In this document: positions 31,908-43,275 of the stretch, in pieces | Layout: every line of letters starts with the position of its first letter | How positions within the stretch are numbered: position 1 is the first letter of the stretch | Assembly: GCA_037576195.1 (NCBI GenBank) | Contig: CM075102.1 | Location: 25,664,745-25,728,744 of the forward strand | DNA: 64,000 nt | Source: Phytoseiulus persimilis | Lineage: Eukaryota > Arthropoda > Arachnida > Mesostigmata > Phytoseiidae | Reading direction: 5' to 3' | Translations under genes and position numbers: made by a program | Notes under the pieces: generated by a model | Seen by the model: the letters and a program-made list of their open reading frames with translations, nothing else | What the model was told of the DNA's origin: nothing | The model's database searches: none

Positions 31908-32744
31908 CTATCTCCAACAACCTAATAACGGTCGGCTTGAGAGGCTTCGAAAACGAGACCCCTGAAAAAATTCAGCCAAATTGCCATATCGGGCTCGAGA
32001 ACTCGCGGCGTCTAATATCGCGATCGGGAGAAATGTGTTGCCGGACCACTCTCTAGCGTCAGAATCATATCGGTTGATTCGATCTCTCACAATACGTTTC
32101 TGGATTTGATACTTTGCTCTCAATTTTATCCCTGCTTCGGTTCGGGGAGACGCCATTTTATTTCGGGAACGGACCGTTCGGAGCGTTTCATACAAGTGAA
32201 GCATTTGCTCAACACCAGCAGCTGAGATTACAGCGGCATTTTGCCATTTCCATTCGAGGTCTTTGCCCTGACAACCTTGCCCGTGTTCGCCATACGCCGA
32301 GCAGAAACCTTGCCAGAACAAGACTATCAGCGATAGGGTACGACGACGCCATCAAAGTTACGAGTCTACTTGAGAGCGATCGAGTACCTCGTTGAACTTC
32401 GCTCGCCGCGCTTCAGTATGGTGGTGCTCAGCTGTAGCTGAGCTTGGGAGCTTTCGAATTGCTTCGAAGATCCACCGCGGGTTGATGTGTACTAACAGCG
32501 CTCTGGGGAAACCCATTAGGGGAGCAACCACGTGCTCCGGCCTCTGTACTGGCATGGCGTGATGGCCGCGCTCTAACATGCGTATCCAGCGAGCAGCCTG
32601 TCCACCTGTCAGACGAGAAACTGTGGTTCGAAAGGGTACCACAGCTGTCAGTTGGGGTTCAAAAGTGCCACACACCATGTGATACTCCGTGCCACAACCA
32701 GCCGTTCCACTGCGGCAGCATCTACGACGGTGCCGATCTGTCAA
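31908..32744 (-). pseudogene. Possible gag-like retroelement remnant
   Basis: The minus frame 32744-32358 contains LTGGQAARWIRMLERGHHAM, followed by hydrophobic and Arg-rich sequence and EAIRKLPSSATA. The spacing of W-I-R-M-L-E and the following helices recalls the capsid-like region of arthropod LTR-element gag proteins (PxFxG...WLxxxE). The next minus frame (32321-31908) reads LRAKYQIQKRIVRDRINRYD and later ILDAASSRARYGNLAEFF. No CCHC zinc knuckle, protease or integrase motif was seen, no LTRs were found, and the two frames are not continuous. The resemblance is weak. Confidence 0.25.
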
Positions 32745-32752
32745 AAACAGCC

Positions 32753-32850
32753 TGAGTGCCTGCCTGCTCGCTCACTGGCTAGCGACCGAGCACTCGGTTG
32801 GCCGGCAAACACGCAGGCGAGCAGGCAGGCAGACAGACAGACGAAGCCCG
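32753..32850. repeat. TGCC / GGCA / GACA tetranucleotide tract
   Basis: GAGTGCCTGCCTGCTCGCTC, then after about 30 bases GCAGGCGAGCAGGCAGGCAG and ACAGACAGACG, on the plus strand. Sense and antisense units occur in the same tract, so a partial hairpin is possible. Confidence 0.75.
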
Positions 32851-34099
32851 CTTCCTTCCTTTGTCGATGGATTGCGAGCTGCCTACACGTAGAGCAAGAG
32901 ACTAGATCGCTCGATGCGAACTCTCCTCTCTTTCTGACCTCGTCGTAGAGTTCCGCAGCCTCTACACTGGCTGCCGCTGGTTGTGGTTGAAACATTTGCG
33001 CACCACAAAAACAGGGTCGGGTGACGGCCAAGGTGTGTGCGATCACGTATCTTGTTAATCAGAAGGAGCGAAAACTTCATTATTTGTCAACCGATTCATT
33101 CAATGACGCTCGGAAGATCCCTCGCTGGCTGGATCTTGAAGCCCCCGGAACAGTCTAGGTTCATGCTACCTGGAATTCGATTCTCCTTGTAGGAAGCACT
33201 CGTGGCCTCTAATTAAAGGATGGCAACTGCTCTGAAATGACACGGTTCCCCAAGGAACGAGCAGCTAGCTCGGCAGCCATTTGACAGACATGTCAAACCT
33301 TTCACCCGATGAACAACCGTAGATATACCGCGAAAAAGCTCAAAGTCCTCAGTTATTTTCTCTTGCGACGTCTTTCGTTCCGGTTTCATGACGCCGCCAG
33401 AACTCGGGTTCCTCAGTGAATTCCAAGCCGAGAAACGAGACATAAATGCTGGCAGATCGTTTCCTCTCGATGAAGCCTCCCCCCTCTCGCTTCGATCACT
33501 TCAATCATCTTCCCCCTAATTTATTTCCGCTTGAAACTCCGACAACCCGCTGGCATGTTCCGCCTCGGATGACATCCGTTAACAGAATTGTGCCATCCAT
33601 TCTTGGATGATCTGATTGATTGGCGGTTGACTGTTCGCCGATGGGTTCCCCTCGATGTGCTTTCGAATCACGAGTAGAGTAAATAACCAGATGATTCGGA
33701 TTCGAGGAAGGAAACCCGATGTGGAGTCGTCACCTCTCAGTGAAGTTGGCACGATGATTCCACTTTCAATCGGGAATTATTGTCTGCCGGCTTCGCACTT
33801 CCATCTACTCTTCGCTTGAATCTATCCCAAATTTCTGAGCCAAGATCGCTCTTCTTGTCCCCAATCCCCATCCCCTCACCTTCTAACTTCCTCTATTTTC
33901 TTACCGAGCTCTTTGAGAGAGCATCGTTGATTGAGCGCGATAACTGACTGCGCGCTGACATGCCTACAACGAAGTTAGTTCTGGCATGCTGTATATTCAC
34001 CTTAAACATATAGAATACGGTTGTTGACAGAATTTCCGGGACGGAAAAGTTCTGCGCATTTGCTTATTGTACACCCAAACTACAACGACTTGAAGATGA

Positions 34100-35260
34100 T
34101 GTGAATCAAGCTGGAGAACATTCTGAATGCAAGTATGCAGTTTAGGCGTTTTTATATTGATACCGTATGTTCAACGAGAGAATGGATGAGAGGGTTTCCT
34201 CCTGTCGACGAGGACAACAGCGAAATCATCAAGTACCGCTGCGTTCTCTACCACTACCACTGATAACTACTACCACTGTTTGGATTCAATTCATCTCGAA
34301 TGAATCGGATCAAATTCACTGACGAATCATAACTTACACACGTCAAGCAACAATCCAAAGGAGCCACGTACTGGCCCTCGGCTTTGCGTCAAACTTTTTG
34401 CTACCGAAGAAACCGCTAGAGCCGATCATCTTCGACATTATTGTGAAATTGCTGTAAGGTCGGAACTTGGAGTCGAGGGTTCGTTTCGTCTCCCAATATA
34501 TCTCGATGGGCATCCTGTTATTACGGAGTGAAATCAACGAGTGCGTGTCGAAAGTATCATACGACACAAGTGTTATCGATAGAAACTGACACGAGAGAAA
34601 CTCGACGATGAGGTTTGTGTTGCTGTGAAGGGGCGCCGAGTGCAACTTGCAGTCAAATTGAACGATTTCAAACGTTGGTTCTCAGGGCGGAGTGGTGCCA
34701 TTGGCGGCCAGAATGCCGCCTCACCTCGATTTGAGGATTTGATGATCTCGCGACAAGCTGCTCTTTAGGTTTTTTTTTTCCAATTTTCGTTTGTGTTGGG
34801 CAATTATATTAAATGTGGGAACTTCCGGTCGGAATAGCTTTCCGTTCGCCTGGGGGTCGATTTCTCAAGGGGTCAACGAGGCTTGTACACGGGTCTCTAC
34901 TAGGAACCACAGACAAACATTGAGCGGCATTTTCCAAAATACGAAGTTCTCGAAGACGGCTGCAGGTTGAACTCTGGATGATCGTGTTAGATGAAAACCA
35001 GCTAGATACCGGGATGTGTTCACTTATGTAGAAAGCTAGGCAACTTCGTCCACGACACGGAGAAGGTGTAACACCGAAAGCGTCGTCTGCGAGCCAAAGC
35101 AGATGGTTTGTTTCAGTTTCCGACAGACGACAGTTGTGACCCACATAGAAGGAAATTTTCGTTTGTATAAAAGCAGGGGGAATCACAAATCCACAAAAGA
35201 CGCGGCAAGAAAACGAACCGAGCAGTATGAGGTCGAAGCGATGGATATTTGATAACGATA
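34100..35260 (-). pseudogene. Broken ionotropic receptor (IR) gene
   Basis: Read on the minus strand, about 35250-34810 gives a signal-like start and extracellular-type sequence (FDLILLGSFSCRVFCGF, HNCRLSETETNHLLWLADDA). Minus 34670-34343 gives PTFEIVQFDCKLHSAPLHSN, then NLIVEFLSCQFLSITLVSYD, FDTHSLISLRNNRMPIEIYW, KRTLDSKFRPYSNFTIMSKM and a stop. The second part fits the end of IR TM3 and the start of the second ligand lobe and lines up in pattern with the intact IR at 9632-11200 (VFRGKMLSSFNIL, STIDHLNKLLREGQVRV). A further piece (DDFAVVLVDRRKPSHPFSR) follows near 34200. The TM1-TM2 segment is missing, and stops and frame changes separate the parts. The mid part could still be a functional exon of a spliced IR, but decay is more likely. 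Confidence 0.5.
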
Positions 35261-36237
35261 AGCATTATGATAAGGAACGATGACGCAACGAGAATCATGC
35301 AGGCGCGCTGTCTGTCATGTTGTATCAAGCGAGAAAAAACATGCGGAGAAACACATCACCAGAAATATACCATTAAAATTACTTCAACTTGTTCAAGTAT
35401 AAATCACACCTGTCTTTCTTCTCGTAGGATAGGACCGCTTTATCAATCAGGGTTTCAGAAGGAGGGCCGGCCGTGCGTGGAAGCAATCCTCTCTCCGTGG
35501 AGTTTGAATATTCCTCTCCCTTATTCTGCATTGCAGCCTTCTGCCCATCGTTCATTCTGGAGCCGAAAAGCCGCATGCAAATCATTTACGTGCAAAATCT
35601 CGCTGCATACGCTCAACGGGAAGCGATAAACTTCGGAAATCCAATTCGGGGGGAGGCGAACGGACAAGTGGCGGTAAAGTATCACTCTGTCGAGGCCACT
35701 GTTCCGTAGGATTGTTGTTCACTTCATGAATGTATACGTCCCTATCCAGAATTAGAAGCTGTCACAGCTCAACGCAGAGCGGAGCTTCGGATTCACGTCA
35801 AGGCCGGTTCCATTCCGAAACTCCCCGGCCACGACCGTTCCGCGGTGCTGTGAACGAAGTCGACGCGTGATTCGTATCCATTCGTTCACTCGACTATCGA
35901 TGATTTCAAGCTCCAAAAGTACCCTGGACAGTAGTGACGGAGATATTCTTTGAGCGGTGCGGAGTCAGAACCGCGATCTATAGGAAGTTCGCATCAGATG
36001 GGACGAGCAACCCTTGTTGTTAGTGACCTTGCAGTGATGTCGGGCGTCTCCCAGTCAATTTCGTGATCCACTTCCAGTCTCTTCGTCTTCTGCAGCGGTG
36101 AAGGCAAGGGCGGCAGGAGCCGGTCGCGCCGCCGCTGGAGGAATCGCAGTGACGTCGGTCGCTTTATCATCTCGGGACTCGTGTTGTCTGTCGAGTTGGC
36201 CCAGCGCCTTGCTATCGTCTTCACCGCTCGACGGAAA

Positions 36238-36715
36238 TCAATAAAAATTCTGATCAAGAAACTCTGCGGCGTCCTTCTCCCCGCCGAGGAGTGCTTCGGA
36301 AGTTCCGCGTGCAGCGTCCTCGAGCTCAATCGAGTTAGCCTTCGAATTCTGACCATTGGAAGGCAACGAACCTTCATCGATTCCGGATCGAGAGACAGCT
36401 GGTCGATACCGCTTGGCATATTCGGACTCATCATGCCATTGGGCCGGTGCGGTCGCCGCACTGTTGTTCCTTCCTTTTTCCTCATGACGTTCAGCTGAAA
36501 ATCTGTGAATCAGCTGCCGACGGACGGCAGATGGCCTGAACCTGTCCGGCCCGCCTTGGCCCGGCCCGCCGCGCCTCGGTTCTGACGGCTTGCGTACGAA
36601 AATTCAGTCGACCTGGCCGGTAGTCAATCACTGTGCCAGTGGATCCGTCAGAGAGAAGCCTCTGTCGTTGGTCCGGTGAAATGATTTGCTGTTGCCTCTT
36701 TTCACGCGGACAGGT
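36238..36715 (-). CDS. 3' end of a spliced minus-strand gene, unknown function
   Basis: The last exon (36494-36238) follows the acceptor GATTTTCAG (AG at 36496-36495). It reads ERHEEKGRNNSAATAPAQWH, then DESEYAKRYRPAVSRSGIDE and ends EKDAAEFLDQNFY with TGA at 36240-36238. The likely preceding exon starts at 36715 (acceptor CCCCTACAG) and reads TCPREKRQQQIISPDQRQRL through GTVIDYRP. It would end at 36613 or 36598, both of which leave one base, the phase the last exon needs. Neither donor (GTCGAC or GTACGC) is strong. The intron is about 100-120 bases. The acidic, Ser/Asn-rich tail ending in aromatic residues could be a cytoplasmic tail or scaffold region. No domain is recognised. A longer overlapping minus frame (36485-35994) is Arg-rich and judged a shadow. 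Confidence 0.45.
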
Positions 36716-37555
36716 CTGTAGGGGTATGGGTTGCCTCGTTTCGAATCCACATTTCAATCTTCTGTCGATTGCAGCCGCGAGTCCCTACGCCACTCCGCTG
36801 GATGCCCCATGTCCGCCTAAGGATGGTCGGACGACTCTTCGAATCGGATGGAAGCACCCTTAGGAACGGTTCAATTTCCCCGCGTTGAGAGTCGGTCCAC
36901 GGTCATTCCGACACCGTGAGCTAGGATCGACGGGAGCATCAGAGATAGGTTGTAGAAGAGAAGGGCCGCAGTCTGCTGCATCGATCGGGATTTTCGGTCG
37001 GAGCGACCGTTCTCCGAACTCTCATAAGAACACGCTGCCGCTAGTCCCCCGAAATCCAGCGGTACGAGCAGCTTGAGTCTGAAACAATTAGTCAGGACTA
37101 TCGGGTACTCGAACAATCTCCCTTCTCGTTCCTTTCCTCGCGCAGCATGAGCGACCGTTTTCTGACCCGGCTCGGTGGAACCGAGGATGCCCATGTTAGA
37201 CCGTGTCTTGGAAGATAAAGAACAGCGGTTGAGATGCCCAAGAGGCGTGCGAATACATGACGAAAGTACTGAGAGTGGAGAGGGTCGAGCATGGGATCTG
37301 AAACGACGACGAAGGAACTGGGAGATCCTCGTGTTTCCTCATTTCAGCTTCTCCTTCTGCAGTTACCTCGTGTGCCGATATACAATCAGCTATCCGCTGG
37401 CTGGGCCGCCCGAGTGGATGGATGCACGAGGGAGGCGCAGACGGTCTACGTCATTTGTCTTCGCCGTGGGCATCTATTTCGTGATCCAGGGGATATAGAT
37501 TTTCAGCGACCCCAAGAAACCTAGCGATCTGTCCTGCGAATGCCTCTCGTGCTTT

Positions 37556-37930
37556 CTATCGCTTCCTCAAAACGCACTTTCCCAGACTCGAAAGACTGGA
37601 TAGGAAGAAAAGTTCTTCCTCAGCGTCCTGAACTCGAAGCCGACAACACCGGCATACATCCGACCACGCATCATCATCGACTCCGACCGCCAGCGGCCCG
37701 TTTCTTCCAAGTGTTGCCCTAAATTTCTGCATTTCAAGTGGTCGCAGTTGCGGGAGCATTCCATGACGCAACGCAGCAGTTCTGAATGTCACTGTTCTAG
37801 CCCGAAACCCTGGCATTGACGCCACGGTCAGGGCCGCATACAAGAGCCATACTGAACGGCCGGTTTCGCACACGGCGACCGCAAAAGTTAGAACGACTTC
37901 TGCTGTTGTTGACGCTATTATGGTCATTAC
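37556..37930 (-). CDS. Hypothetical ORF with two hydrophobic segments
   Basis: The minus frame from about 37930 reads MTIIASTTAEVVLTFAVAVC, then ETGRSVWLLYAALTVASMPG, that is, two membrane-like stretches with a short polar turn. The rest is Arg- and Leu-rich without clear character. It lies upstream, on the same strand, of the exons at 36238-36715 and could belong to that gene, but no joining splice sites were found. The spacing vaguely recalls XK-related scramblases, which I do not consider established. Confidence 0.2.
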   Translation of the reverse strand, partial: VMTIIASTTAEVVLTFAVAVCETGRSVWLLYAALTVASMPGFRARTVTFRTAALRHGMLPQLRPLEMQKFRATLGRNGPLAVGVDDDAWSDVCRCCRLRVQDAEEELFFLSSLSSLGKCVLRKR

Positions 37931-37992
37931 GATCACTGTTGTTGACGTAGATCAATCCAGAGTCGAAAACCCGATCTGATCGCTCGAACGAG

Positions 37993-38082
37993 CCGCTCGT
38001 CAGCCAGCCAGCTCGGTCAGTCAGTCAGTGAGGCAGTCAGCCGCTCGAGCGGCCGGCCAGCCACTCTACCTGCCTGGCTGCC
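37993..38082. repeat. CAGC/CAGT/CGGC tetranucleotide tract
   Basis: GTCAGCCAGCCAGCTCGGTC, then AGTCAGTCAGTGAGGCAGTC and GGCCGGCCAGCC on the plus strand, again with shifting units at four-base spacing. Confidence 0.75.
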
Positions 38083-38099
38083 GGGAGACAACGCAGCCG

Positions 38100-41000
38100 A
38101 AGAGCGCCTTGGCGTTGGCTTTGATCAGCTGATCGTCGTCGTTCAGAATCCGGTATATCCGTCCGTGCGTCCTGTCAGACGACTTCAAGCAAACTGCGGC
38201 AGCCGACCGTCACCCGGCAATCCACCAGTCCGCATCTGTTCCGCGAGCAGCTGCGCAAGGAGATCGCCGAAGTTCGCGGCCCTGTTTCTATGAGCAATCG
38301 ATCGATGGCGCTTTTTAGTTCTGTTCCCTTCTTCCCTGAACGTTGTGCTCGCGACTCGGTGGCGAATTATGATTTATCCTGATGACGCCGTTCACCGTCA
38401 AGACCTTGTCCATTAGCGGAACAGGAAGACCGACCTCCTCAGACCGTAGGCAAGTTGGTTTCAGCGTCCTCGGAAGACATCGCTGCGAGATCCGATTCGA
38501 ACAACACCGACATCGCGATCCAAAATGAAAAACTTCAGGCGCCGTCACCAAAATGTGGGGATCGCTGCGCATTGAAGGCGACCCGCTGAATGGCGAAGAG
38601 CTGTCATCGGAGCTCTAGCATAGGAATTCGAACACGACTGCGGCCGGCAGTGCTCAAGCTGAGCGCGTTGTGTTCGAGGTAGCAAGGGTGCTCAGCCCAG
38701 TGAACAGAACGCGCCCGCGGAACTCCCTATGTTCTCAATAATAAACGGAATTTCGAATTGAGCTTCGTGCGCATGCTCGAGGGTTCGCTGGGAACATGAG
38801 ACTTGAATCGAGCTCGCTGCTCACCACTTGTGATTTTGAAGCTGTGCGGTTCCAGACGAATGCAGGAACTGCGAGTCTGTAGTTGTTCATCCGTTTCCTG
38901 GGACTTCTAAGAAGATGCAGAGACAGTGACGATAGAATCAGACTGTACATTGCATTGGTGTACGTGATTGATAGCACGCGGATCGGAATCAAGGCCGATA
39001 ATGAAAACAAACATCTGTTGTCGCTGTCATGGAAAGCCGAATCCGCAGAATTTTCTGCGATCGTTCCTCGCCGCCGAAACATGCTGGCAAATGCCCAACG
39101 GGAAACATTGAGTTGTTGTTCACTCCGTGAAAGGGTGGCGACTGTTCTAGAGTCGCTGTGACAGCGGTGTGTGAGTGTGCGCGACCAACTGTCAAAAAAG
39201 AGACGCAGACAGACCGGCGAGCGAGCAGACGAGCTAGCGGCCAGGAAGCAACAACAGATCGCCCAGCAGCCGAGAGCGAACCAGGGTCCCTGAGGGTCCT
39301 TTAGGTCGAGCCAGCAGAGGAAAGGTCCCGGGGGCCTCGCGTCGCATTCATTATGGTCGTGCTTTAAATAGCAACCGGCATCGGAGAGCACGACGACTAC
39401 AACTTTCTCGAGTGGGCTTTCAGGTAGACCCCTTCAGCCTAATGATAGCCAACGCGGCGGAACAGGTCCGGGCACGTCCTCGACTGCGGCCGAATTCTCT
39501 TCCAGGAGATCCCACAGGTTTCAGATGTCCGTCCTTCCTACTCTGGTTCAAGTGGCCCCACGTGGTTCCTCGTTCGTTTTGAAGACGGCGTCACGCAAGT
39601 GAGGGCTGGCTGCTTGGCGCCTTCCGAAGAGGCTTCATCGTCACGACGATGATGATCATGAGCATCATCTGGATCCCTGGCACCACGCTCGAGGAGCTGC
39701 GCTGTTGCAAAAGCTCAGAAATACCTGTTCACAGGCCCAGCTGTCGCTGTTTGATTCGCTTCCTCGTTGCCTGCCTGTCCGTCCGTCCGTCCTTCTGTTG
39801 GTGGCTCTCTGTGCACGGAGGTGACGACCTCGTGAGGCCTCGAACCCCGCTACAAGGCGAGAAATTCGCATCGGCACGAGGACATAACGACACCGGTCTG
39901 ATGCCACTTTTCGGAAGCATTCCGAATGGTCATTCGCGCTCGCCATTCTTCTCAGTACAGGCTCAATTGAACATCCGATTCGCGATCGAGAGAGTTGAAT
40001 ACCACGTGTCCAACAGCTTGTAACCGACAGCAGACTAGTGCCGCGATCCACTTGCCGACGTTTTGGAAATGCAGCCACTGGAATCGGGCGAGAGACCTGG
40101 TTGGAAAATCGTCGAACCTCCACCGCCGCCACCTCCGCCCGTGATATCGACGACAACGAGGACTTTTTCGGCAGCCAGAAGCGAGACGAGGGGCTCCGCT
40201 CGAGCAGGGCCGGCGGCGAAGTGGGGTTTATTGTCGCTGTATTTGGTCAATGGACGCTCAGTAGACCGATAGGAGGCACATCCACTCAGACAAGCTCGCT
40301 CAGAGCCCTCCACCCGAAGTAAAGAGGAAAGAAAAAACAGATTAGACCGAACTCCGAGGCCGAGTCTCCTCGTAGTCGGCGTCGCGTCGAAAGCTTCAGC
40401 TCGGACCGGAGCTCGAACCATTCGCCCCGGCGGCCGCACCGAACCGCACCCGCTGTATCAGAAAGCCCGTCAGGGTCCCACGAAGCAGCAGTTCCGTCGC
40501 CAATCGGCCGGAGGTGGCTTCTCGTCCTCAGCGGGGTCCCGGACAGGTGTGAGGAACCGATTGAGGTGGAATCATTACTGATTTACGGTGCGGCGTCACG
40601 AGTCTCGAGTCCTTGCGCGTCCTGGCTCCGAAGTGTTCTGGAGGGGTCAGACGGAGGATTTTCGCTCTAGCCTGGCCTGGCTCTCAAGCGACAATCAGGA
40701 GAGCCTGAAGAGCCTACTCCCGGCCGCTGACACTCCAGCAGCCTCAGAGGAGACACCCGCGGTGGTTTTGATGTTTTTTTGCTTCAGTCTGGATCGCTCA
40801 GCGACCTGAGCTGGGCGTGAGACGCTCTAAAACCATCGAAAACATCGGTCCAATAGAAAAGGCGGTCAGAGACGGCACAGGAGGATGAGGAGAACACGCG
40901 CGGAAGTCTTCGAGAGTGATTCGGACGAACTTCTTCCGTCGAGCCCGCCATGGTCTTGATTCCGAGCCGCGATCAGCGGTAGCCTCGGAGCGAATCGGGA

Positions 41001-42290
41001 ACCGAGCGTCGCCCGAGACGTCACCGCAGGTAGCCTCCCCGCCACACATCGCCCAGCTGTTCGTCGAGAATGAGGGGAACAAGGTCTGAAGAATTCCAGC
41101 TGGCGCCTCGATCTCATTTGCGGAAGAATGACAAAATACCCTTGGCTGCCGGTTTGTCCAATCTACCAACCGGTCGCCTGCCCGCGCGACCAACCAAACC
41201 GAACGGGTACGCAAGCGAGCAAGCAGATGGTCGAAATCTGTTTTTTGCTTCAGCTTGGTACGATCGGTGGGGTCGTTCGGCACAGACGAACACGGTTGAC
41301 AATCTTCCGAGGCGATAAGGCATATCCATTGCGACGATTCTCGCCGAATCGAAGTTCGTTCGTCTGAACTTTTCAGCAGCTGGATGCATGCATTAGGCGA
41401 CCGATGGATCGAGCCATAGAGCATCCTCGATCGGGCGAGCCGACTGTCTGTCGTCCTTTCTCGTTGGGGGTCGTCTTCGAAGCGCGGACTCCCAGTCAGA
41501 CGGTTCGTCGGCGACTCCATCACGATGGGAAGAGCTTTTCCAGAGTTTTGCCTCCGTGTTGGCCGCCGCAGTGAGCGGACGATGTTTGCAATCGAGAGCA
41601 ACTCATGGTGTTCAGAGGTTTTTTGGGAAATGCTCCGATTTCAAGAGTCGGCAGGCAAGCAAGCAGATCGGCTCGCTAGTTCAGGAGCCATCATTGAAGC
41701 GGGCGGGCAAGCTAACGGGACAGAAAGCTTCCGTTCTCCGAACAGTCCCACCAGCGTTCGGTCGTGGATATTATCGGCTGTCGCCCGGCTGCCTGGCTCG
41801 ACGCCTCCTGCCTGCGTGCCCGACCGGCTCGCAGGGCTCAACACAATATACAATCGGAACGGCTCGCCGTAATAGCGGCTCGGCAACTTTACACAGTTGT
41901 GGGCCCTCTCACGCTCTCGGTCGCTAGCAAGCGTCTCGTCGCTGCTGCCGTTCGTAGTCACACTGCGGTGGCAGCGGTTTCCTAGTGCGGCTCGGAGGTC
42001 TTTCTTTTCGAACGATTCGTCCGTGAGTCCACGAACGAATAGAGCTGGACTTTAGCCACGCGCGCGCCCACCGCTTCTCCTCCGCGAATGACAACGAGTT
42101 CGTTCGACAACAGCTGAGCTTCCCACAGAGCTTCATAGATTCGATCATGCTCGCACGCGGTATACCATGACGGTCGCTGTCGTCGTCCCTCCTTCCTACA
42201 GCATCAGTGCGTATGAAGCGGCTATGTCTTATGAAGCGGGCAGGGTTTTCTGAAGCGCTTCTGGTGACTCCTCAGAGACCTCGTTTCGTC
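38100..42290. other. No assigned gene; open frames and tetranucleotide tracts
   Basis: The longest frame (39391-38735 minus, 218 codons) and an overlapping plus frame (38883-39161, with RLYIALVYVIDSTRIGIKAD) both look partly protein-like, and neither has a motif. A CTGC/GTCC tract lies at 39768-39795. Looser tracts lie near 39195-39245, 41150-41230 and 41650-41715. The long minus frame 41601-40798 has no recognised domain. Confidence 0.4.
39768..39795. repeat. CTGC to GTCC tetranucleotide tract
   Basis: TTGCCTGCCTGTCCGTCCGT followed by another CCGTCC on the plus strand. The unit switches from TGCC to GTCC within the tract. Confidence 0.8.
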
Positions 42291-42295
42291 TATCG

Positions 42296-42778
42296 ATGAG
42301 GAAGTTGAAAATCGTGAAAGCAGGAAGAACCCAACTTCGGATCAAACACCCCGGTCGCTCCACCGCCGTGAAATCTTTCGGATCGTTCAAGAGATTTCTC
42401 GAGAGGGCATTCTATTCGCTGTTATCACTCGATGAAGATCCTTATCGCGTCCTTGACAGATCGCAGATGTCGTCAATTAGGTCGCCAAAAAGATGCTCTA
42501 TCGAAAAGCCAATAGAAGCCCGTGTTGAATTAGCTCCAGAGTTTCGGGACGGAGGGAACCCTTTCCAAACACCGCTCTGCAAACTGAATCCGATGGCCGC
42601 TCGACCGACTCGTTGTTTGGCCTCGATGCCGTCGCGCTCGAAGAGACAGTTCGATCGTCTTCGGAGTTTCCCGCCGAGTGTAATTGAAGCTTTTCTGTCA
42701 AACACTCTGCGTCCGTCCGCCTGTCAGTATGCTCACCGAGCAAGAGAGATTAGATTGGGCTGTACAAACACAGCCTGA
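42296..42778 (+). CDS. Hypothetical basic ORF
   Basis: An ATG-initiated frame of 160 codons, Lys/Arg-rich at the start (MRKLKIVKAGRTQLRIKHPG), then SLLSLDEDPYRVLDRSQMSS and a Pro/Arg-rich end. A minus frame across the same bases (42705-42442) is also protein-like, so strand is uncertain. No domain, promoter or splice support was seen. Confidence 0.2.
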   Translation: MRKLKIVKAGRTQLRIKHPGRSTAVKSFGSFKRFLERAFYSLLSLDEDPYRVLDRSQMSSIRSPKRCSIEKPIEARVELAPEFRDGGNPFQTPLCKLNPMAARPTRCLASMPSRSKRQFDRLRSFPPSVIEAFLSNTLRPSACQYAHRAREIRLGCTNTA

Positions 42779-43275
42779 ATGCCTCCATGATTCGGGCTGA
42801 CTGACTGCGTGCGTGCGTGCTCAACCGCCCACTCCTCAAGCTCATTGACAATCGAAGCTGTTCGAGGCGATTCCCAAACGGAAATCGGAGCGTTTGAGCT
42901 CCAGAGCTCCGCGGTTGAGACTCGAAAAAGTGGACCGCCACAGCACCCGAGTCCGCGCCGCTTTCGATCGTACTTCGGACAAACGAAAACTGGTTTTAAT
43001 TGACGTTCCCAAGCGGCGCAAGGTGTTGTATTCGCTGGCGGAGGTGAGACGCTGAGGCAAAAAGTGCTCTACCAGCGTTTTTGACAGTTATCAGGTCAGT
43101 AGTCAACGTCGATCCTTTTGCTGCCAACAGCAGGCAGAGGAACGTCTTTCTTCCTTCTGCCTGTTCGAGATAAACACTCGAGATCGCTCTCGGCCAGCAT
43201 CCCTGACTTGTTTGCCCGCCTTGCCCACTGACCGCCCGCTGAATGTTTCAGTGCTTACCGAGCACAGCGATCATC

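Noticed and set aside
4591-32660. Identical 16-base stretch GCTGTCAGTTGGGGTT at 4591 and 32644, and a partial copy at 24804
   Set aside because: About two shared 15-mers are expected by chance in 64 kb, and the flanks show no similarity.
35994-36485. 163-codon minus ORF
   Set aside because: Very Arg-rich and a frame shadow of the better, acceptor-bounded coding frame that ends at 36238.
37556-37930. XK-related scramblase assignment
   Set aside because: Only the spacing of two hydrophobic segments fits. The following residues do not, so no family name is given.
38735-39391. 218-codon minus ORF and an overlapping 92-codon plus ORF
   Set aside because: Mutual shadows with no motif. The plus frame has a stop immediately before it and no clear acceptor.
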